This document shows, piece by piece, positions 8,965 to 18,949 of a DNA stretch of 64,000 bases (positions are counted from its first letter, which is position 1; each line of letters opens with the position of its first letter). Origin of the DNA: Fictibacillus barbaricus (lineage in GTDB: Bacteria; Bacillota; Bacilli; Bacillales; Fictibacillaceae); NCBI RefSeq assembly GCF_014635025.1, contig NZ_BMCE01000003.1:1-64000 (forward strand), read 5' to 3'. The notes under the pieces were generated by a model. It had not been told where the DNA came from. It saw nothing but the letters and a program-made list of their open reading frames with translations, and did no database searches. The translations under genes were made by a program, and so were the position numbers.

Positions 8965-10358
8965 ATGAAGAGTGTGGTGTGTTTGGCATCTGGGGACATC
9001 CGGACGCTGCACAGTTGACGTATTACGGTCTGCATAGCTTGCAGCACCGCGGGCAAGAAGGAGCGGGAATCGTCGTAACAGACGGTGAGCGTTTACGAAC
9101 ACATAAGGGAAGCGGTCTTGTAAACGATGTGTTCAGCAAAGGTGAAATAGAAGGATTGATCGGACATGGTGCAATTGGCCATGTTCGGTATTCCACTGCA
9201 GGAGGCAATGAACTTGCGAATGTTCAGCCTTTATTGTTCAGATCACAAACGAGTTCTCTTGCTCTTGCGCATAACGGAAACCTGGTAAATGCCAATGCGT
9301 TAAAGCATCAGTTGGAATCACAGGGAAGCATCTTTCAGACAACATCTGATACAGAAGTACTTGCTCACCTGATCAAGCGCAGCGGTTATTTTACACTAAC
9401 TGAAAAAGTGAAAAACGCATTAACGATGCTTAAAGGTGCATACGCGTTCTTAGTAATGACCGAGAACGAAATGATGGTGGCGCTCGATCCGAACGGATTG
9501 CGTCCATTATCACTAGGCATGCTCGGAGACGCTTATGTAGTTGCTTCAGAAACGTGTGCTTTTGATGTTGTCGGCGCGACATACGTGCGTGACGTGCAGC
9601 CGGGAGAACTTTTGATCATCAATGAAGACGGACTGACAGTTGATACGTTCTCGACATCTGTACAACGCTCTATGTGTTCGATGGAATATATATATTTCTC
9701 AAGACCAGACAGCAACATTGAAGGAATCAACGTACACGCCGCACGTAAAAGCCTTGGGAAAAAGATGTATGAAGAAGCACCGATTGAAGCGGACGTTGTA
9801 ACAGGTGTTCCTGATTCCAGCATATCTGCAGCGATCGGATATGCAGAAGCATCAGGTATTCCTTATGAGATCGGTCTGATCAAAAACCGTTACGTAGGCC
9901 GTACATTTATCCAGCCATCACAAGAACTTCGTGAACTGGGTGTAAAGATGAAGCTTTCACCAGTAAGAGCGATCGTGGAAGGCAAGCGTGTGGTTATGGT
10001 GGATGACTCGATCGTACGCGGGACGACGAGCCGCCGTATCGTAAAAATGCTGCGTGCCGCGGGTGCGACTGAAGTACACGTTCGCATTACAGCACCGCCG
10101 ATCGCTCATCCATGCTACTACGGAATTGACACGTCAGAACGTGCAGAACTAATTGCATCAAAGTATTCCGTTGATGAGATCCGTGACATTATTGGAGCTG
10201 ATTCATTAGCATTTATTTCGGTAGAAGGGCTGATGGAGGGAATTGGCCGTTCAAACGCTGAACCAAACTGCGGACAATGTTTAGCGTGTTTTACAGGACG
10301 CTATCCTACTGAAATTTATCCGGATACCGTTTTACCATATGAAAAAGAGCTTGTTTAA
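8940..10358 (+). CDS. purF: PurF, amidophosphoribosyltransferase
   Basis: First committed enzyme of the pathway: PRPP plus glutamine to phosphoribosylamine. The N-terminal Ntn glutaminase nucleophile is Cys12 in NEECGVFG, exposed after removal of an 11-residue propeptide as in B. subtilis. The PRPP loop [14 protein letters not shown] lies in the second half, and C-terminal cysteines (NCGQCLACF) match the iron-sulfur ligands known in the B. subtilis enzyme. Length 472. The ATG at 8940 lies inside the end of purL and follows AAAGGAG. Confidence 0.97.
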   Translation: MLADIKGLNEECGVFGIWGHPDAAQLTYYGLHSLQHRGQEGAGIVVTDGERLRTHKGSGLVNDVFSKGEIEGLIGHGAIGHVRYSTAGGNELANVQPLLFRSQTSSLALAHNGNLVNANALKHQLESQGSIFQTTSDTEVLAHLIKRSGYFTLTEKVKNALTMLKGAYAFLVMTENEMMVALDPNGLRPLSLGMLGDAYVVASETCAFDVVGATYVRDVQPGELLIINEDGLTVDTFSTSVQRSMCSMEYIYFSRPDSNIEGINVHAARKSLGKKMYEEAPIEADVVTGVPDSSISAAIGYAEASGIPYEIGLIKNRYVGRTFIQPSQELRELGVKMKLSPVRAIVEGKRVVMVDDSIVRGTTSRRIVKMLRAAGATEVHVRITAPPIAHPCYYGIDTSERAELIASKYSVDEIRDIIGADSLAFISVEGLMEGIGRSNAEPNCGQCLACFTGRYPTEIYPDTVLPYEKELV

Positions 10359-10372
10359 AGGGGGAGAAGACG

Positions 10373-11413
10373 ATGGCAGAAGCATATAAGCAAGCAGGAG
10401 TGAACATCGAAGCAGGTTATGAAGCGGTAGATCGTATCAAGAAGCATGCCTTACGAACAAAACGTCCGGAAGTGTTAGCAGGACTAGGTGGATTTGGTGC
10501 TATGTTTGATCTATCAGGCTTCTCGCATAAAGAGCCGGTACTCGTTTCCGGAACAGATGGAGTAGGGACAAAACTGATGCTGGCATTTGCTGCTGACAAG
10601 CATGACACGATTGGTGTTGATGCAGTTGCTATGTGCGTGAACGACATCGTAGCGCAAGGAGCGGAGCCGCTTTATTTCCTGGACTATATTGCTTGCGGCA
10701 CACTCCACCCTGAAAAGATTGAGCAGATCGTAAAAGGAATCGCTGATGGCTGTGAGCAAGCAGGCTGCGCGCTCATCGGCGGGGAAACTGCCGAGATGCC
10801 TGGCATGTATGATAATGAGGAGTACGATCTGGCGGGGTTTACGGTAGGGATTGCGGAGAAATCGAAGCTCATTAACGGTTCTTCTATCAGTGAAAATGAC
10901 GTCTTGATCGGACTTGCTTCAAACGGTTTGCATTCAAACGGCTTTTCGCTCGTGCGTAAGGTCTTATTAGAAGATGCAGGCTTAGATTTGAACGAACAGC
11001 CAGATGGTTTTTCAAGACCTCTTGGTGAAGAGCTTTTAACGCCAACCCGCATCTATGTAAAACCAATGCTAGAAGTGTTTAACCAGTTTAAGGTGAACGG
11101 AGTGGCGCACATTACTGGCGGTGGTTTCATCGAGAACATTCCTCGAATGCTTCCTGAAGGTCTTGCGGCTGAAATTGATTATGGCTCATGGCCTGTTCAT
11201 CGTATCTTTGATCTGATCGAGGAAAAAGGAACCCTGACACGTAAAGAGATGTTCACAACGTTTAACATGGGAATTGGAATGGTGCTCTCGGTTTCAGAAG
11301 AAAATATGGTGCCTGTGATCCGCCTTCTAGAAGAGACAGGTGAAAAACCTTATATCATCGGGCGTGTGAAACAAGGAGAAGGCGTTATCTTTGGCGGAGG
11401 AAGCATCGAATGA
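10373..11413 (+). CDS. purM: PurM, AIR synthetase
   Basis: ATP-dependent cyclisation of FGAM to aminoimidazole ribonucleotide. The 346-residue protein shows [21 protein letters not shown] and the C-terminal AIRS domain with [21 protein letters not shown] precedes the ATG at 10373, 14 bases after purF. The last four bases overlap the start of purN (ATGA). Confidence 0.97.
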   Translation: MAEAYKQAGVNIEAGYEAVDRIKKHALRTKRPEVLAGLGGFGAMFDLSGFSHKEPVLVSGTDGVGTKLMLAFAADKHDTIGVDAVAMCVNDIVAQGAEPLYFLDYIACGTLHPEKIEQIVKGIADGCEQAGCALIGGETAEMPGMYDNEEYDLAGFTVGIAEKSKLINGSSISENDVLIGLASNGLHSNGFSLVRKVLLEDAGLDLNEQPDGFSRPLGEELLTPTRIYVKPMLEVFNQFKVNGVAHITGGGFIENIPRMLPEGLAAEIDYGSWPVHRIFDLIEEKGTLTRKEMFTTFNMGIGMVLSVSEENMVPVIRLLEETGEKPYIIGRVKQGEGVIFGGGSIE

Positions 11414-12000
11414 GAAGAATAGCTGTATTTGCTTCTGGAAGCGGAAGTAACTTTCAAGCAATCGCAGATGCGATTGAAGCAGGAATGCTAGAAGCGGATA
11501 TCCAGCTTTTAGTGTGTGATAAGCCAGGGGCCAAAGTGGTGGACCGTGCACAAAAGCTTAATATACCCGTCTTTACGTTTATGCCAAAAACCTTTGGAGC
11601 AAAAGCTGACTTTGAAAAAGAGATCGTAAATGAGTTAAATGCATACAACGTTGAATTCATTGTACTTGCAGGATATATGAGATTGATCGGTGAGGTTCTC
11701 CTCCAATCATACGAAGGAAGAATCGTAAATATCCACCCGTCTTATCTGCCTGCTTTTCCTGGCAAAGATGCTGTTGGCCAAGCGTTGGAAGCTAATGTTG
11801 GTGAAACGGGCGTAACGGTTCATTATGTAGACAGTGGTATGGACACAGGTCCGATCATCGAACAAGTGAAGATTCCGGTGTTGCCTGGAGATACAAGAGA
11901 AACGCTGCAGGAGCGTATACAGAAAGCCGAACACCAATTGTACCCAGCCATCATTAACAAACTATTACAAAAAGACATCGTAGGAGGCATCGTACAATGA
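11410..12000 (+). CDS. purN: PurN, glycinamide ribonucleotide formyltransferase
   Basis: Transfers a formyl group from 10-formyltetrahydrofolate to GAR. The protein has 196 residues. [10 protein letters not shown] near the N-terminus binds phosphate, and [12 protein letters not shown] holds the active-site Asn and His. GVTVHYVD carries the conserved substrate-side residues. It starts in the purM stop and ends in the purH start (ATGA at both junctions). Confidence 0.97.
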   Translation: MRRIAVFASGSGSNFQAIADAIEAGMLEADIQLLVCDKPGAKVVDRAQKLNIPVFTFMPKTFGAKADFEKEIVNELNAYNVEFIVLAGYMRLIGEVLLQSYEGRIVNIHPSYLPAFPGKDAVGQALEANVGETGVTVHYVDSGMDTGPIIEQVKIPVLPGDTRETLQERIQKAEHQLYPAIINKLLQKDIVGGIVQ

Positions 12001-13535
12001 GCATCAAACGAGCACTCATTTCCGTATCCAACAAAGAAGGATTACTTCCTTTCGCTGAAAAATTAGCTAGTCATGGCGTCGAGATCATCTCTACCGGAGG
12101 AACGAAAAAAGCTTTAGAGGACGCAGGTATCCCTGTGATCGGCATCTCTGAAGTGACTGGATTTCCTGAGATCATGGATGGACGTGTAAAAACTCTTCAT
12201 CCTAAAATCCACGGAGGTCTTCTAGCTGTTCGTGATAATGAAAAGCATAGAGAAGCAATGCAAGAAAATGAGATTTCTCCGATCGACCTTGTTGTCGTGA
12301 ATCTGTATCCGTTCAAAGAAACAATCGCAAAAGAGGATACAACATTCCTTGATGCGATTGAAAACATTGATATTGGCGGACCGAGCATGCTTCGTTCTGC
12401 TGCGAAAAATCATGCCTACGTAACCGTTGTTGTAGATCCAAAAGATTATGAGACAGTTGTTACGGAACTTGAAAGTGCAGGAGCTGTTAGTGAAGAGACC
12501 CGCCGCAGACTTGCAGCGAAAACGTTCCGTCATACAGCAGCGTATGACGCGTTGATCGCAGAATATTTAACGAGTGCTGTTGAAGAAGAGCACCCTGAAT
12601 CTTTTACGGTAACATATGAAAAGAAGCAAGATCTTCGTTATGGGGAGAACCCACATCAAAAAGCAGCTTTTTATGCTGCACCGCTCAAGAGCACGCTTTC
12701 TTTGACTGATGCAGAACAGCTTCATGGAAAAGACCTTTCCTACAACAATATCAATGATGCAGATGCTGCCCTTTCTATCGTAAAAGAGTTCGTTGACCCG
12801 GCAGTGGTAGCAGTTAAGCATATGAACCCATGTGGAGTTGGAACTGGAGCGACGATTTTTAAAGCCTATACACGTGCTTTTGAAGCAGATCCGGTCTCTA
12901 TTTTTGGAGGCATCGTTGCAGCTAACGCAGAAGTTGACGCTGAGACGGCTCATAAGATGAGCGAGATCTTCCTTGAAATCATCATTGCTCCTTCATATAC
13001 AGAGGAAGCATTAGAAATTTTAACGAAGAAGAAAAACATCCGTCTGTTGAAGCTTGATTTTACAGGTAAAAAAGGAATGGCGAAGAAAATCACAACCGTT
13101 TCTGGCGGAATGCTTGTTCAGGATGAGGATGCATTCGGGTTAGATGATGCTAACGTGACAATTCCTACGAAACGTCAGCCTACAGAACAAGAATGGAAAG
13201 ATCTGAAGCTTGCTTGGAAAGTCGTGAAACACGTGAAATCAAACGCGATCGTACTAGCGAAAGATGAAATGACAGTTGGGGTTGGTGCCGGTCAGATGAA
13301 CCGTGTTGGTGCTGCTAAGATTGCGATCGAACAAGCTGGTGACCGTGCACAAGGTTCTGCTCTAGGGTCAGATGCGTTCTTCCCGATGGATGACACGGTT
13401 GAAGCGGCAGCCCGTGCTGGTGTCACAGCCATCATCCAGCCTGGTGGATCGATTAAAGATGAAGATTCAATCAAAAAAGCAGATGAACACGGAATTACGA
13501 TGGTGTTTACAGGGGTAAGACACTTTAAACATTAA
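11997..13535 (+). CDS. purH: PurH, bifunctional AICAR transformylase/IMP cyclohydrolase
   Basis: Catalyses the last two steps to IMP. The 512-residue protein has an N-terminal MGS-like IMP cyclohydrolase domain ([10 protein letters not shown] near residue 32, [12 protein letters not shown] near 66-77) and a larger C-terminal transformylase domain with [10 protein letters not shown]. The start at 11997 overlaps purN by four bases. Unlike the other junctions, the next gene purD is 269 bases away because of a repeat insertion. Confidence 0.97.
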   Translation: MSIKRALISVSNKEGLLPFAEKLASHGVEIISTGGTKKALEDAGIPVIGISEVTGFPEIMDGRVKTLHPKIHGGLLAVRDNEKHREAMQENEISPIDLVVVNLYPFKETIAKEDTTFLDAIENIDIGGPSMLRSAAKNHAYVTVVVDPKDYETVVTELESAGAVSEETRRRLAAKTFRHTAAYDALIAEYLTSAVEEEHPESFTVTYEKKQDLRYGENPHQKAAFYAAPLKSTLSLTDAEQLHGKDLSYNNINDADAALSIVKEFVDPAVVAVKHMNPCGVGTGATIFKAYTRAFEADPVSIFGGIVAANAEVDAETAHKMSEIFLEIIIAPSYTEEALEILTKKKNIRLLKLDFTGKKGMAKKITTVSGGMLVQDEDAFGLDDANVTIPTKRQPTEQEWKDLKLAWKVVKHVKSNAIVLAKDEMTVGVGAGQMNRVGAAKIAIEQAGDRAQGSALGSDAFFPMDDTVEAAARAGVTAIIQPGGSIKDEDSIKKADEHGITMVFTGVRHFKH

Positions 13536-13570
13536 GCTTTTTTGTAAAATCTTAAGTTCTTGGAAGTGTT

Positions 13571-13691
13571 TGATTTCCGTTCCAGGTGCTCGCTTTCCGG
13601 GAGGGGTAAGGTGAGCTAGCTAATTGCGCTGGCGGGGTCTCACCTGTCCCGCTGATCCCCCAGGAGTCTCGCACCTTGCACTCCAATCAAC
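13571..13691 (-). repeat. Dispersed Bacillaceae intergenic element, copy 2, inside the pur operon
   Basis: Read on the minus strand this block starts GTTGATTGGAGTGCAAGGTG and contains GCGAGACTCCTG and GGAAAGCGAGCACC, matching the element at 275-400. The middle third is diverged. It fills most of the gap between purH and purD. It has no open frame of note. Confidence 0.75.
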
Positions 13692-13750
13692 TTTTCAATG
13701 AAGAGAAACTCCAAGCGACAATACTTATAGATAATAACCAGACGGAAAAA

Positions 13751-13780
13751 AGCTGAAACGGTCTGAATGGCAGTTTCAGC
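13751..13780 (+). other. Hairpin upstream of purD
   Basis: AGCTGAAAC (from 13751) can pair with GTTTCAGC (13773-13780). It is followed by ATTTTAAA, not a proper T run, so termination is doubtful. It could limit read-through into purD or mark a processing site. Confidence 0.35.
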
Positions 13781-13804
13781 ATTTTAAAAGAGGAGGTAGC
13801 ATTC

Positions 13805-15073
13805 ATGAATGTTCTTGTAATCGGAAAAGGTGGGCGTGAACATGCACTTGTTTGGAAGTTTGCAAACAGCCCAAGTGTTGCTAAAGTGTTTGCTGCACCA
13901 GGAAATCCAGGTATGAGTGAACAAGCGGTTTGTGTGCCCATTAAAGAGAACGATATCGATGAGCTTGTAGATTTTGCAAAATCAAAAGAGATTGCTTTAA
14001 CATTTGTTGGTCCAGAGGTTCCTTTACTCCAAGGGATTGTAGACCGATTTAAAGAGGCAGGTCTATTGATCTTTGGTCCGTCACAAAAGGCAGCTCAGAT
14101 TGAAGGCAGCAAATCGTTTGCGAAAAACTTAATGAAAAAGTACGGTATTCCAACTGCTGCATCGGAGACATTCACAAGTTATGACGGAGCTCTTGCATAT
14201 GTTAGAGAAAAAGGTGCTCCGATCGTTTTGAAGGCGGATGGTCTTGCAGCTGGTAAAGGAGTTATTGTAGCCACAACTTTAAAGGAAGCCGAAGAAGGTT
14301 TGTACGAGTTGATGGTAGACAAACGATTTGGTGAAGCAAGTGAAAGAGTAGTGATTGAGGACTTTTTAGAAGGAGAAGAGTTTTCGTTAATGTCATTTGT
14401 ACATGATGAAATCGTACTTCCGATGGAAATCGCTCAAGATCATAAGCGTGCGTATGATAGTGATGAAGGCCCAAACACGGGAGGTATGGGAGCATATTCA
14501 CCTGTACCCCAAATTCCAGATGAAGCTGTTCAAAAAGCCATCCAAGAGATAGTTCTCCCAACGGTTTCTGCGATGAAACAAGAAGGAACGCCTTTTACAG
14601 GGATTCTGTATGCAGGTTTGATCCTGACTAAAGAAGGTCCAAAAGTTATTGAGTTTAATGCGCGCTTTGGAGATCCGGAAACACAGGTAATACTGCCGCG
14701 GCTGAAGAATGATCTAGCAGACCTGCTCATATCCTTATTAGACGGTAATAAGCCAGAGCTTCTATGGTCTGAAGAGTCCGTACTTGGTGTTGTACTGGCT
14801 TCTAAAGGATATCCAGTTTCTTCTTCTGAACCTAGTGTAATTACAGGTCTTGAAAACGTACTGAGTGAAACGAACGTATTTCATGCGGGCACAAAAGTCT
14901 CTGAGGATGCTTTACAGACTGATGGCGGAAGAGTGCTGTTAGTCGCTTCCAAAGGAAAATCACTTGGTGAAGCCCAGAAACTAGTTTACGATGAGTTACA
15001 AAAAATTACGTGCGAAGGTTCTTTTTACCGCAAGGATATAGGATTTAAAGCTATTTCGCACGTCTCTTCTTAA
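13805..15073 (+). CDS. purD: PurD, phosphoribosylamine-glycine ligase
   Basis: ATP-grasp enzyme that makes glycinamide ribonucleotide, the second step of the pathway. The protein has 422 residues. GKGGREHAL at the N-terminus, the glycine-rich ATP loop ADGLAAGKGV and FNARFGDPETQ (Mg/ATP ligands) are present. AGGAGGT precedes the ATG at 13805. It is the last gene of the operon and is followed by a terminator at 15190. The 3' end overlaps a small gene on the opposite strand. Confidence 0.97.
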   Translation: MNVLVIGKGGREHALVWKFANSPSVAKVFAAPGNPGMSEQAVCVPIKENDIDELVDFAKSKEIALTFVGPEVPLLQGIVDRFKEAGLLIFGPSQKAAQIEGSKSFAKNLMKKYGIPTAASETFTSYDGALAYVREKGAPIVLKADGLAAGKGVIVATTLKEAEEGLYELMVDKRFGEASERVVIEDFLEGEEFSLMSFVHDEIVLPMEIAQDHKRAYDSDEGPNTGGMGAYSPVPQIPDEAVQKAIQEIVLPTVSAMKQEGTPFTGILYAGLILTKEGPKVIEFNARFGDPETQVILPRLKNDLADLLISLLDGNKPELLWSEESVLGVVLASKGYPVSSSEPSVITGLENVLSETNVFHAGTKVSEDALQTDGGRVLLVASKGKSLGEAQKLVYDELQKITCEGSFYRKDIGFKAISHVSS

Positions 15074-15155
15074 TAAAAATAAATGAAATGGCGATAATGC
15101 TGCCGATCAACAGAATATAAAGAAAAGCAGTATCCATTAAGTATTCTGAGCTCAT
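15051..15155 (-). CDS. EYxxD-motif small membrane protein
   Basis: A 34-residue protein starting MSSEYLMDTAF. The sequence EYLMD at 4-8 fits the EYxxD motif that names a family of tiny Bacillaceae membrane proteins, and one hydrophobic span (about 11-28) is followed by a basic KKRRAK tail. AGGAGG (plus-strand 15167-15172) lies 11 bases before the start. The end of the gene overlaps the purD 3' end in antisense by 23 bases. Role unknown. The motif, ribosome site and topology together make it credible despite its size. Confidence 0.7.
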   Translation of the reverse strand: MSSEYLMDTAFLYILLIGSIIAISFIFIKKRRAK

Positions 15156-15189
15156 GGTGCTGCTAACCTCCTTTTTATAGTTTTTTGGT

Positions 15190-15243
15190 AGGCTGACTGA
15201 CACTGGACCTAAGAAGTTCCGGTGCTTAGTCAGCCTTTATTTT
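15190..15243 (+). terminator. pur operon terminator
   Basis: AGGCTGACT at 15190 onward pairs with AGTCAGCCT at 15228-15236, with further inner pairing (CTGGA/TCCGG), followed by TTATTTT. It lies downstream of purD. Confidence 0.75.
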
Positions 15244-15387
15244 ATAGGGTTTAGATGGGAAGATGCGGATTTTGTGTTTGGTGAACTGCTGGTGAAAACT
15301 TTGGCGGCTGAATGATGGACAGTAAGCTGAGAAGCGGCCGATCTCCTATTAAAATAGAATGAGTTGGCATAATGTGTGATCTTCAGA

Positions 15388-15648
15388 TTAAGAAGGATTG
15401 AACGGCGAACCTTCTTTTGCGATATTCCCTAGATCCATATCGTTCATATCTTTACTTTTGTGAAGAAGGTCTGTCATAGGGCAATAGCGAACGATTCCTT
15501 CAGCGACCTTCATAGCAGCCATTAATATCATAAGTATATAGGATTCTTTGTAAGGCTTTCTTGTTAGCTTTGCCGTGTACACAGATAGAAGTGTCAACCC
15601 AGCAATAATACGAATCATGCTATTAACTAGACCAATATTTTGTCTCAT
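15388..15648 (-). CDS. DUF2892 / YgaP-type two-helix membrane protein
   Basis: An 86-residue protein beginning MRQNIGLVNSMIRIIAG. Two hydrophobic helices (about 8-24 and 36-52) and the following CPMTDLL resemble the membrane domain attached to rhodanese in YgaP, here standing alone. AAGGAG is well placed upstream of the ATG at 15648. The frame extends 46 codons further upstream, but that part overlaps the yerA start and looks non-coding. Function is not known. It is divergent from yerA. Confidence 0.8.
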   Translation of the reverse strand: MRQNIGLVNSMIRIIAGLTLLSVYTAKLTRKPYKESYILMILMAAMKVAEGIVRYCPMTDLLHKSKDMNDMDLGNIAKEGSPFNPS

Positions 15649-15738
15649 AAAGCTACTCCTTTCGAATTTCACCATTTTACTTGATGAATATGGTATTCTT
15701 GAAAAAACGAAATTTTCAGAGAAGATAGGTGATCCAAC

Positions 15739-17487
15739 ATGAACCAACACATCGCGTTTTGGACAAAAGCACAAATGCGCAAACAAGTGGCCGTCATTCA
15801 GGGTGAATTGGCACCGTCGCTTGTCTTAACAAATGCTACTTACTTAAACACAGCCCTGAAGAAATGGGTAACAGCGAATATCTGGATACTGAAAGACCGC
15901 ATTATATATGTGGGTGAAAAGCTGCCAGCAAAGAATTCTGGAACAGAATTTGCCGATCTGGAAGGCAAATTTGTCGTGCCGGGATACATTGAACCGCATT
16001 GTCATCCATTTCAACTTTATAATCCCCAGTCGCTCTCCCGATATGCATTGCAGCGCGGAACGTCTGTATTTTTAGCAGATAATTTCATGCTTCTTTTTGA
16101 AATGAATATTTCGAAAGCGCTTTCTTTTATGGAAGATGTGAATGAACTGCCTGCAAATTTCTTTTGGTGGTGCCGTTATGACGCACAGACAGAGCTTTTA
16201 GAGGAAGAAGATTGTTTCTCCGAAAAATCGGTAAGACAGCTGCTCGAAAGCCCATATGTGCTGCAAGGCGGGGAGCTTACGAGCTGGCCGCGTGTTCTGC
16301 ATGGCGATGATACGCTATTACATTGGATGTTAAAGACAAAGAAAGCAGGTAAAAAAATCGAGGGGCACCTGCCTGGAGCATCAGAGAAAACGTTAACTGC
16401 GATGACGCTTTTAGGGGTGGACTGCGACCATGAAGCCATGACTGGAACAGAAGTGATGGACCGATTGAATGCAGGCCTTCAAGTATCGCTTCGTTATTCG
16501 TCGATCCGGCCAGATCTGCCAAAGCTGTTACGGCAGATGAAAGAAGAAGGTATCACGAACTTTGAACGCATCTTTTTCACAACGGACGGATCAACTCCAG
16601 CGTTTTATGAAGAGGGTGTTACGGATAAAATGTTGGAGATTGCTCTTGAATCAGGAATCGATCCTGTCGATGCATATATGATGGTATCGTATAATGTGGC
16701 AAGATATTACGGGTTGGACCACCTTTTTGGGATGGTTGCACCAGGCCGTGTAGCGCATTTAAATATTTTAGATAATCCAGAACAGCCACTGCCTGTTTCT
16801 GTCTTGGCAAAAGGAAAATGGATGAAACGTGATGGTATAGATACGAGTGAAGACAAAGACTTTGCCTTTGATTGGGAAGGGCATGGTATTCAAAAGAGAA
16901 AGATAAACTGGAGTCTGAACGACGAAGATTTTCAGTTTTCTGGCCTTGTTGGAATAGAAATGTTCAATAGTGTCATCACCCGGCCATATAATGTATCGAT
17001 CAATCCTTTTTCTGAAGAAATTAGCGACGAATCGGATGAGTGTTTCTTAATGCTGATCGACAAAGATGGAAAGTGGAGAACGAACACGATCGTTAAAGGC
17101 TTCGCAAAGAACCTGCACGGTTTTGCGAGCTCGTATTCGAACACAGGAGATCTTTTTATTATCGGAAAAAGCAAAAGAGATATGGCTGCGGCTTTTGAAC
17201 GATTAAAAGAGATCGGCGGGGGCATTGTCCTTGCTGAGAAAGGTGAAATCGTTGCTGAGATAAAACTTCCTTTAGCGGGAGGAATGTCGAATCTTAGTAT
17301 AGAAGAACTAGTAGAAGAAGAAAAAAAACTGACCAATGCACTAAGAGAGCGCGGCTATCAATATGAAGATCCGATCTATTCTCTTCTCTTCTTTTCTTCT
17401 ACACACTTGCCATATATCCGTATCACGCAAAGAGGCATTTATGATGTGAAAAAGAAAGGGTTACTCTTTCCTTCGATTATGCGTTAA
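15739..17487 (+). CDS. yerA: Adenine deaminase family protein YerA
   Basis: Amidohydrolase related to adenine deaminase, expected to convert adenine to hypoxanthine and so feed purine salvage next to the synthesis operon. The 582-residue protein has the metal-binding HxH in VPGYIEPHCHPF near 92, a MTGTEVMDRL segment and FTTDGSTP with the metal-ligand Asp. The adenine deaminase C-terminal domain follows from about 400. Sequence and position match B. subtilis yerA. Activity of this branch on adenine is inferred from the family, not shown. Confidence 0.88.
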   Translation: MNQHIAFWTKAQMRKQVAVIQGELAPSLVLTNATYLNTALKKWVTANIWILKDRIIYVGEKLPAKNSGTEFADLEGKFVVPGYIEPHCHPFQLYNPQSLSRYALQRGTSVFLADNFMLLFEMNISKALSFMEDVNELPANFFWWCRYDAQTELLEEEDCFSEKSVRQLLESPYVLQGGELTSWPRVLHGDDTLLHWMLKTKKAGKKIEGHLPGASEKTLTAMTLLGVDCDHEAMTGTEVMDRLNAGLQVSLRYSSIRPDLPKLLRQMKEEGITNFERIFFTTDGSTPAFYEEGVTDKMLEIALESGIDPVDAYMMVSYNVARYYGLDHLFGMVAPGRVAHLNILDNPEQPLPVSVLAKGKWMKRDGIDTSEDKDFAFDWEGHGIQKRKINWSLNDEDFQFSGLVGIEMFNSVITRPYNVSINPFSEEISDESDECFLMLIDKDGKWRTNTIVKGFAKNLHGFASSYSNTGDLFIIGKSKRDMAAAFERLKEIGGGIVLAEKGEIVAEIKLPLAGGMSNLSIEELVEEEKKLTNALRERGYQYEDPIYSLLFFSSTHLPYIRITQRGIYDVKKKGLLFPSIMR

Positions 17488-17536
17488 TATAGAAAAGGAT
17501 TGGGCAAAATAATACGATACAAAGGTAGTGAGCCCA

Positions 17537-18565
17537 ATGAAAAAATGGTACATCATAATGATGGCAATCATCACCGTATTAACGCTGTCTGCATGCAAAG
17601 ACACAAAAGATAAGGTTTTAGAAGACGGTAAAGTAGACAAAGCTGAGGCTTCTGATTCTAAAAAGGATAAGAAAGAAGACAGCTTTTCTGCTGTCTATCC
17701 GCTGACAGGTTTGGGGACGAATGAAAAGGCTGACCAACGTGCGGTTGCCGTTATGGTGAACAATCACTGGAATGCAAGACCTCAATCAGGACTTCATAAA
17801 GCTGATATTGTCTACGAAGTATTGGCTGAGGGAGAACTTACTCGTTTTCTGGCGATCTTTCAAAGTGAGATGCCTGAAGTAGTAGGCCCTGTTCGAAGTG
17901 CAAGAGACTACTATATTGAGCTCTCACAAGGTTACGACTCTCTGTTTGTGGCACACGGCTTCAGTCCGGAAGCAAAAGAGATTCTTTATGGGGGAACTGT
18001 TGATCACCTAAACGGTATGGACTATGACGGCATCCTGTTTAAGCGGGCTGATTTCAGAAAAGCGCCTCACAACTCTTACATCACCTATGAAAATATTGAA
18101 AAAGGGATGAAGAAAATCGGTGCTGATGATTCAGGTGATCTGGATATGCTTTCATTTCTTACAAAGAAGAGTGCTGCAGATATAGAGGGAACACCTGCAA
18201 TAGATATAACGATTTCTTATAAAGGCGGAGAAACGGTAGGATTTACGTACTCTGAGAAAAAGAAGACGTACGCTAGAAGCAGCAACAACGAACCGACCAT
18301 AGATCGCGAGACCGAAACACCAATCGCCGTAAACAATGTATTCATAGTTGAGGCAGCCCACCGGGTAATCGATGATGCTGGCAGACGTGAGATCAACTTA
18401 TCGTCAGGCGGAGATGCTATTCTGATTCAGAACGGTGTTGCGCAAAACATTTCTTGGAAAAACGAAAACGGAAGAATTGTTCCGGACGGCGGGGCTTTTG
18501 TTCCGGGTAAAACATGGATTAACATCGTACCGACTGGTATGGCAAATACGGTTAAGATGCAATAA
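17537..18565 (+). CDS. yerB: DUF3048 lipoprotein YerB
   Basis: A 342-residue predicted lipoprotein. The signal peptide ends in the lipobox LSAC, with Cys20 as the lipidation site, followed by a Lys/Asp-rich linker (about 25-50). The globular part (VMVNNHWNARPQSGLHKADIV) is the DUF3048 domain. I prefer the ATG at 17537 over the in-frame GTG at 17528, because AAAGGT at 17521-17526 suits the former. It would sit outside the cytoplasmic membrane. The function is unknown. It probably forms a transcription unit with yerC. Confidence 0.88.
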   Translation: MKKWYIIMMAIITVLTLSACKDTKDKVLEDGKVDKAEASDSKKDKKEDSFSAVYPLTGLGTNEKADQRAVAVMVNNHWNARPQSGLHKADIVYEVLAEGELTRFLAIFQSEMPEVVGPVRSARDYYIELSQGYDSLFVAHGFSPEAKEILYGGTVDHLNGMDYDGILFKRADFRKAPHNSYITYENIEKGMKKIGADDSGDLDMLSFLTKKSAADIEGTPAIDITISYKGGETVGFTYSEKKKTYARSSNNEPTIDRETETPIAVNNVFIVEAAHRVIDDAGRREINLSSGGDAILIQNGVAQNISWKNENGRIVPDGGAFVPGKTWINIVPTGMANTVKMQ

Positions 18566-18583
18566 AAAAGGAGTGCATGTTTC

Positions 18584-18889
18584 ATGCAAATTGATAAACT
18601 ACGAGGAAAAGCGCTAGATCAGCTGTTTGAATCTGTTCTTTCGCTAAAAGATATGGAAGAATGCTATCGTTTCTTCGATGATCTTTGTACAATGAACGAG
18701 ATCCAATCACTCGCCCAAAGACTCGAGGTAGCCCGCATGCTTCGTCAAGGGAAGACCTATCACAAGATCGAGAGCGAAACAGGTGCAAGTACAGCAACGA
18801 TCTCACGTGTTAAACGCTGCCTGAACTTCGGTAACGATACTTATGCGATGGTCCTTGACCGTGTTCATAAAGAGGAAGAAGCGAAATAA
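18584..18889 (+). CDS. yerC: YerC/YecD family TrpR-like DNA-binding protein
   Basis: A 101-residue helical protein of the TrpR repressor superfamily. The helix-turn-helix is visible in EVARMLRQGKTYHKIESETG followed by ASTATISRVKR (about 48-80). AAGGAG is ten bases upstream of the ATG. It follows yerB by 18 bases and is closed by a strong terminator. A DNA-binding regulatory role is expected. Its targets are not evident from the window. Confidence 0.9.
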   Translation: MQIDKLRGKALDQLFESVLSLKDMEECYRFFDDLCTMNEIQSLAQRLEVARMLRQGKTYHKIESETGASTATISRVKRCLNFGNDTYAMVLDRVHKEEEAK

Positions 18890-18914
18890 GCCTGCCATTG
18901 AGGTGGGCTTTTTT
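18889..18914 (+). terminator. yerBC terminator
   Basis: AGCCTGCC (18889-18896) pairs with GGTGGGCT (18902-18909) around a five-base loop, followed by six or more T residues. Confidence 0.9.
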
Positions 18915-18949
18915 GTTTGAATCGAAGTGGACGTTTGTCGAAATTAGCA

